A DNA stretch of 64,000 bases from G020354025 sp964621455 (GTDB lineage: Bacteria; Fidelibacterota; Marinisomatia; SCGC-AAA003-L08; TS1B11), in the NCBI GenBank assembly GCA_964621455.1, contig CAZULW010000001.1, positions 62,001 through 126,000 on the forward strand, in the 5' to 3' direction. Every line of letters begins with the position of its first letter. Positions within the stretch are counted from its first letter, which is position 1. Under the pieces are notes generated by a model. It was not told the DNA's origin, ran no database searches, and saw only the letters and a program-made list of their open reading frames with translations. Positions 48,364 to 56,632 of the stretch are shown here, one piece after another. A program made the translations under genes and the position numbers.

Positions 48364-49236
48364 CTACCGCAAGTAATTGAGTATACTGATGTTCATGATG
48401 CGTGCACTGGACTCCAGAGCAGCCCGATACCCCAGCTCCTGGGCGTTAAACTGCAGAATAGCCTCCGCCAAATCTACATCCTCCGCTTGCGAAATGTAGG
48501 ACTGCAGATTGACATTTGCCATTTCTAAATTGCCACGGGTAAGTTCAAGTCTGCGCTGCATCGATCCGGCCCTGGTAATGGTATTCAGAAGCCGTGGGGA
48601 CACTGCATCGATCTGGGCAATAGAGGCATCCATGGCCGTACCATCGTTGGCTGCGAGAGCATCGCGGAGGGCGATGACCGCTCCGAACACGTTGAGAAAC
48701 TCCGAGCCAGCCGTGTTGATCTGCACGTAAGTATCCTCACCCACTTTCCGCGTGAGGACCCCATCGTTCCCATTATAGGTAACAGAGGTACCATCGTAAG
48801 CAAAGGGTTCGGTATCCTTGGTGATGGTTCCTCCGAAAATGTATTTGCCCATAAAACGGGTATTGCCCATTTGAACCATTTCCTCGATCAGTCCATCCAC
48901 AAACTCCAGGATTTGAGTTCGCGTGGTAGCAACCGCGTCGCTCCGGGTCTGCAGGGCCATTACCTTGGCCTGCTGTAACGATTCATATATCACATCCAGT
49001 GATTCGGCCCCCATTACAATCCAGGCAATCCCATCTTCAATGTTATTCAAATACTGCTCATTTTTTACCAGCAGACTTTTGAACCTGCCCGCTCGTTCGA
49101 ACCTCACCGGGTCATCGGATGATAAGGCTACCTCCTTGTTGGTGCTGATCTGCCGCTGCACACTTGCCAACCGTTCCTGATTTCCCGCCAGGAAGTTGAT
49201 GATCTGATCCTTTATCAGGGCATTCGTAACACGCAT
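48364..49236 (-). CDS. flgL: Hook-filament junction protein FlgL
   Basis: A 290-residue HAP3. The N-terminus ('VTNALIKDQIINFLAGNQER', 'LSSDDPVRFERAGRFKS') and C-terminus ('NVNLQSYISQAEDVDLAEAI', 'YRAALESSARIMNISILNYL') carry the flagellin-like coiled-coil ends, while the middle ('YIFGGTITKDTEPFAYDGTS', 'YNGNDGVLTRKVGEDTYVQI') is the FlgL signature. It joins the filament to FlgK. It follows flgK by 18 bases in the operon. Confidence 0.95.
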   Translation of the reverse strand: MRVTNALIKDQIINFLAGNQERLASVQRQISTNKEVALSSDDPVRFERAGRFKSLLVKNEQYLNNIEDGIAWIVMGAESLDVIYESLQQAKVMALQTRSDAVATTRTQILEFVDGLIEEMVQMGNTRFMGKYIFGGTITKDTEPFAYDGTSVTYNGNDGVLTRKVGEDTYVQINTAGSEFLNVFGAVIALRDALAANDGTAMDASIAQIDAVSPRLLNTITRAGSMQRRLELTRGNLEMANVNLQSYISQAEDVDLAEAILQFNAQELGYRAALESSARIMNISILNYLR

Positions 49237-49254
49237 AATGAACCTCTATTTTCC

Positions 49255-50613
49255 TTAAATCAATTGCAGCACCGTCCGTGTCAGCTCATCTGCAATGGAT
49301 ACCAGTCTTGACGCCGCGGTAAAGGCCTGTTCCAGCTGTACCATCCGGGTCATTTCCTCTTCCATGCTGACGCCCGAAACCGACTGGCGCTGCATTTCCA
49401 GGTGTTCAATGATCTTCTTCTGGTTGCTCCTTAAAAAACCGATCTCCTGAATGCGGTTGCCAAGGGTGCCAACCAGTGCGCGATAGTATTCTCCCGCGGT
49501 CTGATTGCCTATGACCTCCTTATCCGCCAGGTCGGCGAGAGCCTTGGCAATGTTGCTATTGCCGGGCTCGCCCAGGGCGTCGCTGGATGCGATGAGATCA
49601 ACGTTGGCAACGATGCTGCTGTCAACAGCAATAGAGCCGGCACCTTCGGTTGTGCTGGCAAAGAAGTTCAGCCCCGTGATACCATTCAGGTTGAAGCCGT
49701 TTTTGTGAACGGCGTTTACCTCATCAGCTATGGTCACGGCCAGTGTATCCAGGCGCTCCAGCAGGTCGGGGATATCCTCATTATGGACCGCTATCAGGGC
49801 GCTGAGCTCTCCTGAGGTCACGTCTACCTCAAGGCTGGTGCCGCTGATGATAGTGGTGATCTGGCTGATGCCCTCATCGTTAAGGGGCTTATCTGCCGAT
49901 ATCTCGTAAGAGGCTTGGCCGGATACCAGCATCAGGCCGGAGGTAAAAACCAGCACGCTGTTATTGTCGCGTTGGACATCAATGTTGATCAATTCTGACA
50001 GCCGGTCGATCAGGCGGTCCCGCTGATCTTCAAGATCCAGGCTGTCGCCGGGATTAGCCCTGTTCATCTCGGCAATTTGAGCAGCCAGGTTGTTGATTTC
50101 ATCAATCCTGACGTTGATCTCGTCGCTGATTGTGGACTGGAAAGAGATATATTCCCGGTACACCCGGTTGAAGCTCTGGGCCAGGGTCTGGGCCCGGTCA
50201 CGTATGACAGTCCGGGCGACGGAGCTCTCCGGGTCGTTGGCCAGGCTGTTCCAGGCACTCCAGAAATCGTCCAGCAGGATTCCCAGGCCGGTTTCGTTAC
50301 TCGTTGGTAAGACTCCCTCAATTTGCCGCAGGAGGGATTCCTCGGCAGCATAACGGGATTCCAGGGAGTTCTGGCTCCAGAACTGACGATCTACGAAACC
50401 CTCGCGGATACGCCGGAGGGTATCGCCGCTTATAGCGCTGCCCATGCTGAAGCCGGACAGTATTTCCGGCAGAATGGGGGTGACGTCGAGCCGCTGTCGG
50501 CTGTAGCCCCTGGTATTTATGTTGGATATGTTCTTCCCGGTTACTTGAAGGCTGAACTGGGAAAGCATCATGCCCTGCTTGCCAATCTCTGACAGGAAAC
50601 TGAGGCCGCCCAT
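49255..50613 (-). CDS. flgK: Hook-associated protein FlgK
   Basis: A 452-residue HAP1. 'LSFLSEIGKQGMMLSQFSLQ' and 'TGKNISNINTRGYSRQRLD' form the N-terminal rod/hook-type motif; the C-terminus 'GVSMEEEMTRMVQLEQAFTA' is typical. Central 'NSLANDPESSVARTVIRDRA' and 'VNAVHKNGFNLNGITGLNFF' are conserved in FlgK. The ATG at 50613 has GGGGAG eight bases upstream and just overlaps the flgN stop. It is somewhat shorter than enterobacterial FlgK (~550 aa), missing outer domain D3 sequence. Confidence 0.95.
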   Translation of the reverse strand: MGGLSFLSEIGKQGMMLSQFSLQVTGKNISNINTRGYSRQRLDVTPILPEILSGFSMGSAISGDTLRRIREGFVDRQFWSQNSLESRYAAEESLLRQIEGVLPTSNETGLGILLDDFWSAWNSLANDPESSVARTVIRDRAQTLAQSFNRVYREYISFQSTISDEINVRIDEINNLAAQIAEMNRANPGDSLDLEDQRDRLIDRLSELINIDVQRDNNSVLVFTSGLMLVSGQASYEISADKPLNDEGISQITTIISGTSLEVDVTSGELSALIAVHNEDIPDLLERLDTLAVTIADEVNAVHKNGFNLNGITGLNFFASTTEGAGSIAVDSSIVANVDLIASSDALGEPGNSNIAKALADLADKEVIGNQTAGEYYRALVGTLGNRIQEIGFLRSNQKKIIEHLEMQRQSVSGVSMEEEMTRMVQLEQAFTAASRLVSIADELTRTVLQLI

Positions 50614-50614
50614 G

Positions 50615-51133
50615 TCAGATTCTCCCCTCAATCAAACTGGGAACTGAAGGTTCTTCACCTCCCCTTCCCTCGGCGGAGTACACCGGGAACTGTTCAGACG
50701 ACTTGATGAGCTCCCGGGCGGCATCACGCACGAACTTGATGGAGTAATTCAGCAGGTAGCGGTTTTCCTCGTTGGTCAATATCACCTCCTGTACGATCCG
50801 CTGGAGACTGCGATGAATGTCGGACAGGCGTTCGGCGTAGGTCGACTCCACGAGTTCAATCAACTGGCCCAGGGTCTGGATCTCGTCCTCCCGTCCTAGC
50901 GCAGCACTGACTTCCTTGAAGGATGCCTCCCTGGTCCTGGCCACAGCCTCAGAGTGCTTAAGGATAGCCTGCTCCTGTTCCACGGCCTCCTTCAGACCTT
51001 CAAGCTTACCCTCAATAATATTGGACTGCTTCTTACGGAGTACAAGAAGCAGCTCGTTGTACATCCGCATCTCATCGGACAGGACGGTAATCAATCTGGC
51101 AATCAGACGTTCAGCGGCTGGATGTTTCGTCAT
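50615..51133 (-). CDS. flgN: FlgN-like export chaperone
   Basis: A 172-residue helical protein directly upstream of flgK, the standard site of flgN. Long amphipathic helices are visible: 'LITVLSDEMRMYNELLLVLR', 'GKLEGLKEAVEQEQAILKHS' and 'YLLNYSIKFVRDAARELIKS'. The pattern 'LLxxLxxEQ' of FlgN is modified but recognisable. It escorts FlgK and FlgL to the export gate. It overlaps the 3' end of flgJ by 23 bases and stops next to the flgK start. Confidence 0.8.
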   Translation of the reverse strand: MTKHPAAERLIARLITVLSDEMRMYNELLLVLRKKQSNIIEGKLEGLKEAVEQEQAILKHSEAVARTREASFKEVSAALGREDEIQTLGQLIELVESTYAERLSDIHRSLQRIVQEVILTNEENRYLLNYSIKFVRDAARELIKSSEQFPVYSAEGRGGEEPSVPSLIEGRI

Positions 51134-51509
51134 TTTCTTCCTTTATCACATGGCGCGTAAGCAAGTCTTGTAATGATATCCCATCATCATTTTCGGAGGA
51201 GTCCTGCAGAGCTTTAGATTGCAGATCCCGGTAGAGTATCTCTGCCAGACCGATGCCTCCGCCCTCACTCAAAGCGGACCCCATCACCTGGTCAAACATG
51301 AGGCTCGGCAACCCGCTGTTCGAGAGGGTTCCCTGGGGCAGTGTCCGTTGCATACTCTTGACCAGGTAGCCCATGAACAGGCCTTCAAAGTTCTGGCATG
51401 CCTTCCAGAGCTGCTTGTCAGATTTGGCCGCCGTTGATCGAACCGCCGTTGTTGATGACCTCTTTGGCTGGATCGGTACGCCCTGGTGCTCTATGCCTTG
51501 TATCTTCAT
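51111..51509 (-). CDS. flgJ: FlgJ-type rod-binding protein, N-terminal domain only
   Basis: A 132-residue protein matching the rod-cap half of FlgJ ('LWKACQNFEGLFMGYLVKSM', 'LMFDQVMGSALSEGGGIGLA'). The muramidase half of enterobacterial FlgJ is absent, as in many non-proteobacterial lineages, so a separate peptidoglycan hydrolase must open the wall for the rod. It follows flgI with a 10-base gap and its end overlaps flgN. Confidence 0.9.
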   Translation of the reverse strand: MKIQGIEHQGVPIQPKRSSTTAVRSTAAKSDKQLWKACQNFEGLFMGYLVKSMQRTLPQGTLSNSGLPSLMFDQVMGSALSEGGGIGLAEILYRDLQSKALQDSSENDDGISLQDLLTRHVIKEENDETSSR

Positions 51510-51519
51510 TGCCTCGCCA

Positions 51520-52647
51520 TTACATGATGATGAGTTTGGCGTTCAGGGCGCCCGCTTCCTTGATGGCCTGGAAGACGGCTATGATATCACGCGGTTTGAA
51601 GCCCATATCATTGAGGGCCGCCGCTAGCTCCGACACCGTGGCCACCGACAGAACCGCGGCCTCGCCGGGCTGCTCCGTCACCGTGGTGTACGTGATAGGG
51701 ATCATCACGGTCTGCCCGGTGCTGAAAGGCGAAGGCTGAGCAACGTAGGGCGCCGTGGTGGTATGAATCTGGAGAGAACCATGGGAGACCAGCACAGCTC
51801 CAATGGTTACGTTGCCACCGGCGACGACGGTGCCCGTGCGCTCGTTAATGACCACCCTGGCCTCCACATCCTGAACGACCGGGAGGGTCTCAATACTGGC
51901 CACAAACTGCACCAGTTCCCCGGCCTGGCTCAGGCCGGGCGGAAAAGAAACCTGTACGATACTGGCATCCAGGGCCTGGGCCAGGGGCGGGACATTGGGT
52001 CTAAATGTATTGACGGCCTCGGCTATCCGGAAAGCCGTAGTATAATTGGGCACCTTCAGGAGGAATTCTACCGGCTGGTCCGGCTGGAGGGCCACTTCCC
52101 CTACAGCCCGCTCCAGGGTGGCCCCGTCAGGCACTCGGCCCACGAGGGCGTAGTTCTGGCGCAGCCGTTCGCCGCCCAGAGTGGTGACGTTAAACCCGCC
52201 AACGGAGACCGGCCCCTGGGCCAATCCGTAGTAATTACCTTCTGCGCTGCGCAGGGGACTCATGAGCAGGACTCCGTTCTCCAGGCTGGTGGCGTCTCCC
52301 AGGGAGGAAACGTTCACATCGAACCTGGTTCCCGGCTTTCCGAAGGGCGGAGTCGTTGCTGTCACCATAACGGCAGCCGCATTCCGCGTACGCAGATGCT
52401 GGCTGTCAATGGTAAGGCCGAACTCCTCCAGCATGTTGGCAATGCTCTGTACCGTGAAGATGGTTCCCCGGTTGCCAACAGCCCGGTCACCGGTGCCGTT
52501 AAGCCCCACCACCAGGCCATACCCGATCAGGGTGACCTGCCGGATGTTGCGGTAGGTGGTCACATCCTTGATGCGGCTCACACCCTGGGCCGTCAGCTGC
52601 TGAACTCCCAGGGCTGCTGCAAGAAAAAGGTAGAGATATCGTCTCAT
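51520..52647 (-). CDS. flgI: Flagellar P-ring protein FlgI
   Basis: A 375-residue periplasmic ring protein with a cleavable signal ('LYLFLAAALGVQQLTAQG', ~4-21). 'RIKDVTTYRNIRQVTLIGYG' and 'LVVGLNGTGDRAVGNRGTIF' are the family N-terminus, and 'ALNDMGFKPRDIIAVFQAIK' the C-terminus. P rings surround the rod in the peptidoglycan layer. The ATG overlaps the flgH stop by one base. Confidence 0.96.
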   Translation of the reverse strand: MRRYLYLFLAAALGVQQLTAQGVSRIKDVTTYRNIRQVTLIGYGLVVGLNGTGDRAVGNRGTIFTVQSIANMLEEFGLTIDSQHLRTRNAAAVMVTATTPPFGKPGTRFDVNVSSLGDATSLENGVLLMSPLRSAEGNYYGLAQGPVSVGGFNVTTLGGERLRQNYALVGRVPDGATLERAVGEVALQPDQPVEFLLKVPNYTTAFRIAEAVNTFRPNVPPLAQALDASIVQVSFPPGLSQAGELVQFVASIETLPVVQDVEARVVINERTGTVVAGGNVTIGAVLVSHGSLQIHTTTAPYVAQPSPFSTGQTVMIPITYTTVTEQPGEAAVLSVATVSELAAALNDMGFKPRDIIAVFQAIKEAGALNAKLIIM

Positions 52648-53312
52648 TAGGGGCTAAAGCTCCTGATAATGGCAAGCGCGCTGATGCCGCCCACGTATCC
52701 GATGATGGCCAGGCCCGCGCCACCCATGATGAGGTTGGCCAGCCGCTCGAAGCTCCCGCGCTGGGCCAACTTACCGCGTATCCCGGCTTCACTGTAATAA
52801 ATCCTGGCATCGGCGACGTTATAGGAAAAGATGGTATTGTCCCACCGAATGTCTCTGGGCCGGATGGTTCCCTTGATGGTCATCAGGTTGCGCTCACCGT
52901 TCACGTTGATCACCTTCGACCCGGTGATCTTGAACAGGCCGTTGTCGGTGACCTGGGTGATAACTGCGGAGATCCGCCCGGTCAGCAGATCTCTCTGGGC
53001 CGTGCCTTCTTTAGAATTCGAATCGGTCTTAATATTGGACTTCAGGCCAAATACGGGCAGGAACTGGAGCAGGTTACCCTCCACCTTGCCCGCCGCATCC
53101 ACGGTGTTGTTGCCAGACTTCTGGACCTGGGACTGGCGGCTGGCGTTAGCCGTTTCCGAAATCAGGACGGTCACCATGTCGCCTTTCCCGCGAGCCTTTC
53201 GGTCAGCATAGAGGGAAAGGGGCGCTTCCTGTCCGTAACTGAGACTACCGGCAGTCAGAAGGATAAGGGCCGGAATCAGCCGATGCACAGGTATGGATAA
53301 GGATTTCTTCAT
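52647..53312 (-). CDS. flgH: Flagellar L-ring protein FlgH, atypical ends
   Basis: A 221-residue FlgH with the core pattern 'LYADRKARGKGDMVTVLISE', 'NGLFKITGSKVINVNGERNL', 'TIRPRDIRWDNTIFSYNVAD' and 'ARIYYSEAGI'. Typical FlgH is a lipoprotein; here the signal ('LIPALILLTAGSLSYGQ') has no lipobox cysteine. The C-terminus extends into a hydrophobic segment ('MGGAGLAIIGYVGGISALAI') in place of the usual short end. These ends may anchor the L ring in the outer membrane by a different route. It lies between flgA and flgI. Confidence 0.93.
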   Translation of the reverse strand: MKKSLSIPVHRLIPALILLTAGSLSYGQEAPLSLYADRKARGKGDMVTVLISETANASRQSQVQKSGNNTVDAAGKVEGNLLQFLPVFGLKSNIKTDSNSKEGTAQRDLLTGRISAVITQVTDNGLFKITGSKVINVNGERNLMTIKGTIRPRDIRWDNTIFSYNVADARIYYSEAGIRGKLAQRGSFERLANLIMGGAGLAIIGYVGGISALAIIRSFSP

Positions 53313-53316
53313 AACA

Positions 53317-54057
53317 TCACTCCACTACAACGATCCCCGGTGACACCAGCCGGCCGTAGAGCCGTTTTCCGGTGACGCTTGCCACGACGGGGATCAGGTC
53401 ACCAATATTGCCTTCTCTGCGGGCCTTGCCGGGACTGACCAGCGTGAGGTTCCTGCGGCGGAAGTGGATCATCACCTGCTCGCCGCGCTGCACCACCGGC
53501 ACCTCCTCCAGGTGGTGAAACTGCAGCAGCTGCCCCTGGGACACGCTGGTACTCAGCTGAAAGCCTTCAGGCAGGGAATCGGCGGTGAAATAGTCCAGCT
53601 CACGCCGGGTAACCCGGATTTTTTTCCGCTGAAAATTTTCAGGTTCTAGGAGGGTTCCCCGCTTTATGGGAAAACGGGCGGCCCAGCCCTCCACCACGGC
53701 CACACACTCAACTGTAGTATTCACCTTGACCGCCGCACCATCCTGCGGTATGATTTCCATAGGAATCACGTACCGTCCGGCCGCCTTTCGGGGCAGGAAA
53801 GCCCGCAGGGGCCTGAGGGCCGCGCCGGGATTCATCCGGTCAACGTTAGGCGGCAGGTGGACGGCCACCACTTCCGCCCTGAGGTTAGTCTTGCGAAATC
53901 CCTCCATGACCTGTTGGCGCACGGCTTCTTCCAGCCGGTCCCGTAAGGTTGCTCGGGGAGCGGCTCCGGCTCGCAAGCCGACTGCGAGGGCGCAAACCAC
54001 TCCGACCAGAAAGACGGCGGTCAAAATCCCGGCAGGGTTGTGATGGTCAGCTGGCAT
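53317..54057 (-). CDS. flgA: Flagellar P-ring chaperone FlgA
   Basis: A 246-residue periplasmic protein: an N-terminal membrane/signal helix ('ILTAVFLVGVVCALAVGLRA') and a C-terminal SAF-type domain ('RFPIKRGTLLEPENFQRKKI', 'QGQLLQFHHLEEVPVVQRGE'), ending 'LYGRLVSPGIVVVE'. FlgA helps FlgI assemble into the P ring. Order flgF-flgG-flgA-flgH-flgI is that of many non-enteric bacteria. Only six bases separate it from flgG. Confidence 0.92.
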   Translation of the reverse strand: MPADHHNPAGILTAVFLVGVVCALAVGLRAGAAPRATLRDRLEEAVRQQVMEGFRKTNLRAEVVAVHLPPNVDRMNPGAALRPLRAFLPRKAAGRYVIPMEIIPQDGAAVKVNTTVECVAVVEGWAARFPIKRGTLLEPENFQRKKIRVTRRELDYFTADSLPEGFQLSTSVSQGQLLQFHHLEEVPVVQRGEQVMIHFRRRNLTLVSPGKARREGNIGDLIPVVASVTGKRLYGRLVSPGIVVVE

Positions 54058-54062
54058 ACGAT

Positions 54063-54851
54063 TTATCGCCGTATATTGTTGGCCACCGCCAGCATTTCAT
54101 CGGCGGATTTGACAGCCTTGGAATTGATTTCATAGGCCCGTTGGGCGACGATCATATTGATCATCTCCTGCACCACGTCCACATTCGACTTTTCCAGAAA
54201 ACCCTGCAGCACAGCGCCAAAACCCTCATCCCCGGCAAAGCCCACGGTGGGCGGACCTGAGGCGACGGTTTCCTCATACAGGTTACCACCCACGGCCCGC
54301 AGGCCGGCGGGGTTGACGAACTTCACCAGCTCTATCTGGCTGATCTCCTCAGGGGTGGGTTCGCCCGACAGGATGATGGAAATGATGCCGTCCTGGCCGA
54401 TATTAATACTTTCCGTATCAGGCGGCAGGCTGATCTCCGAGCCCAACCTCAGGCCGGTTGTGGTGACGATGAATCCGTCGGCGTTGATGCGAAAGGTGCC
54501 GTCACGCGTATAGGCGTAAGTGCCGTCCGGCCGCACCACCTGAAAGAAACCGTCACCATCGATGGCCAGATCAAGTGGATTCTCAGTAGTGGCGACAGCA
54601 CCCTGGGTGAAGGTACGGGAAGTTGAGACGGCGCGGTTACCGTGCCCCACCTGGATCTCCACGGGTTTTTCCTGACCCAGGCCCCCTTCACCTGCGCCGG
54701 AGACGATAGTCTCATAAAAGATGTCTTGAAATTCTACACTGCTGCGTTTGAAACCGGTGGTGTTGACATTGGCAAGGTTATTGGCAATGATGTCCAGCGT
54801 AAGTTGCTGGGCCGCCATCCCCAGTGCCGCCGTCCGTAGTGATCGGATCAT
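54063..54851 (-). CDS. flgG: Distal rod protein FlgG
   Basis: A 262-residue rod protein. 'MIRSLRTAALGMAAQQLTLD', 'NNLANVNTTGFKRSSVEFQD' and the C-terminus 'EMINMIVAQRAYEINSKAVK', 'ADEMLAVANNIRR' are nearly textbook FlgG. 'DLAIDGDGFFQVVRPDGTYA' marks the basal-body core domain. It forms the distal rod that crosses the periplasm and acts as the drive shaft. It lies nine bases from the upstream flgF-like gene. Confidence 0.97.
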   Translation of the reverse strand: MIRSLRTAALGMAAQQLTLDIIANNLANVNTTGFKRSSVEFQDIFYETIVSGAGEGGLGQEKPVEIQVGHGNRAVSTSRTFTQGAVATTENPLDLAIDGDGFFQVVRPDGTYAYTRDGTFRINADGFIVTTTGLRLGSEISLPPDTESINIGQDGIISIILSGEPTPEEISQIELVKFVNPAGLRAVGGNLYEETVASGPPTVGFAGDEGFGAVLQGFLEKSNVDVVQEMINMIVAQRAYEINSKAVKSADEMLAVANNIRR

Positions 54852-54860
54852 GCTGCCTCC

Positions 54861-55577
54861 TTAACGGTAATCTCCAAGCTGGGTGGCCCTTCCCAGAATC
54901 TGGTCCATGGCCCGGGCCACGCGCTGAGTGGATTCAAAATTTCGCTGCAATTCTATCAGGCTGACCATCTCCGTAACCGGCTCGACGTTGGAGCCTTCCA
55001 ACATGCCTTGCCGCACCTGAAACTGGTCGGGCTCCAGCTGGGTCACCAGGCTGTCATCGGACACGCGGTAAAGATTTGAGCCGATCTTTTCCAGGGCATT
55101 AGGGTTCACGATATTGGCAACCAGCAGGCGGTCAATCAGAATCTTGTCCAAGTAGACCTCGCCGTTCCGCGTAATCTGCAGGTCGCCGGCGGCGGTGCCG
55201 TCAGCCGACAGAACCGAGATGAGACCCCGCTCACCCTGCAGCAGGTACCCCTGGGCGGTCTGGATAAAGCCCTGATCGTTCACGGTGAAATGGCCGTTCC
55301 GGGTGAAGGCCGGTCCCGACGAAGTCTCCACCATAAAGAAGCCCCGCGAGGCCAGTGCCAGGTCCAGCGGGTTGTCGGTCTGGCGCAGTTCGCCCTGGGC
55401 GAAGTCGGTGTAGCGCTGGGCGCCCACATCGTTGAGGGATTCAATGAACCAATCGGTAAAAGTGGCATCACGCTTGAACCCCGTGGTGCTGATATTCGCC
55501 ATGTTGTTGGCGACGATATCGGTCCCGAAAAGGTTACGGGTCATATTCCTGGCAACTCTCGTCAGGTCAAATTCCAT
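54861..55577 (-). CDS. flgF: Proximal rod/hook-basal-body protein FlgF
   Basis: A 238-residue FlgF/FlgG-type protein: 'TRNLFGTDIVANNMANISTT' and 'GFKRDATFTDWF' at the N-terminus, 'LDLALASRGFFMVETSSGPA', and a C-terminus 'VTEMVSLIELQRNFESTQRV'. It is shorter than FlgG and lies directly upstream, so FlgF is the best call. AGAGGAT lies three to nine bases before the ATG. About 230 bases separate it from the GAF/HisKA gene upstream, so a separate promoter may exist here; none was convincingly found. Confidence 0.85.
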   Translation of the reverse strand: MEFDLTRVARNMTRNLFGTDIVANNMANISTTGFKRDATFTDWFIESLNDVGAQRYTDFAQGELRQTDNPLDLALASRGFFMVETSSGPAFTRNGHFTVNDQGFIQTAQGYLLQGERGLISVLSADGTAAGDLQITRNGEVYLDKILIDRLLVANIVNPNALEKIGSNLYRVSDDSLVTQLEPDQFQVRQGMLEGSNVEPVTEMVSLIELQRNFESTQRVARAMDQILGRATQLGDYR

Positions 55578-55806
55578 GGCATCCTCTTAAACATGTCTTG
55601 TTGGCGTTTGTAGTTTCAAATGCCGTGCCAAAAGGTAGCGGCGGGGTCATCTTTTCCCCGCTCAGGCCCCATTTATCGAAGGGAAGATGGTCTATCCAGG
55701 GAAATCATATAGTCTGAATCTCAGGGGTTTGGGAAGCAGCGTGGAGTGGGCGAACAGGCGATAGAGGTGAGGGGTAGGAAAATATTCCCTCCGGGGCAGC
55801 TGCGGG

Positions 55807-56607
55807 CTAGTCGATCTTGAGCATTTTCACTCCTCCCAGGTACTCCTCGGCTTCGCTGGTCTGGAGACCTTCCAGCTTCTTGGTGACCTCATTGATGCGG
55901 CAGGCGGCCTCCCTCATCTTGGCCAGGGTCTCGGTAGCCTCGGGGAAGTTGTTCTCACACTTGGCGGTCAGCAGGTCTATGAAGCTGATGATGATAGACA
56001 AAGGGTTGTTGATCTCATGGTTGAGCCGCACCACCAGTTGGCCGATAGCTGCCAGCCGCTCTTTTTCCACCAGTGTGTTCTGGGCATAGCGCAGCTCCTG
56101 CAAAGTCTTCTCAAGGAGCTGGTGCTTTTCCTGGAGCTGGGATCTGAGCCGGAGCTGTTCGACGATCAAGGAGAGTTGAGTTCCCAGCCGTTCAAGGTCG
56201 GTTCTGTTTACCGTCTGATAAAAGCCGGGTTCCTTGTGCCCCAGGTTGAGCACCCCTTCCAGCTCCTCACCCGACCACAAGGGGACGGAGATCAGGGAAC
56301 GGAAGCCGCGTGTGGCTTGAGCACCACTTATCGTCGCTAAAATAACCGGCTCCCGCTGTGATGCCACCCAGCCGCTGAGGCCACCTCCCCGCGTAAAAGC
56401 TACATCCGAGACCAGGTCCACCACCTGGGAGCCGCGGGTCTCAGCCATTTCAAGGGCGCCGGTGGCAGGCTGGACGACAAACAAAGTGGCTGAATCGAAC
56501 TCGATGACGCCGTCAAGGATGTCAAAAACGGCGGAGTAGGTTTCCTCGCTGGACAAACTTTTCTGGAGGATTTCTCCGATCTTTTGCAGAAACTCAAGGC
56601 CAATCAT
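55807..56607 (-). CDS. GAF-HisKA protein lacking an ATPase domain
   Basis: A 266-residue protein. Residues ~15-155 form a GAF domain ('YSAVFDILDGVIEFDSATLF', 'GGGLSGWVASQREPVILA', 'FRSLISVPLWSGEELEGVLN'). A coiled coil (~155-185) leads to a HisKA dimerisation helix with His197 in 'VVRLNHEINNPLSIIISFID'. The protein ends ~65 residues later, so the HATPase domain that would phosphorylate His197 is missing. It is inside the flagellar operon between an unknown membrane protein and flgF. It may be phosphorylated by another kinase, or act as a dimeric sensor alone. Confidence 0.85.
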   Translation of the reverse strand: MIGLEFLQKIGEILQKSLSSEETYSAVFDILDGVIEFDSATLFVVQPATGALEMAETRGSQVVDLVSDVAFTRGGGLSGWVASQREPVILATISGAQATRGFRSLISVPLWSGEELEGVLNLGHKEPGFYQTVNRTDLERLGTQLSLIVEQLRLRSQLQEKHQLLEKTLQELRYAQNTLVEKERLAAIGQLVVRLNHEINNPLSIIISFIDLLTAKCENNFPEATETLAKMREAACRINEVTKKLEGLQTSEAEEYLGGVKMLKID

Positions 56608-56632
56608 GATGCAGAGCAGCCAGATGGCAGGT

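Noticed and set aside
55615..55630. Sigma-54-type promoter before flgF (TGGCAC-N5-TTGAA on the minus strand)
   Set aside because: The -24 element is good, but the -12 element lacks the GC step required by sigma-54, and no sigma-54 activator is seen in the window.
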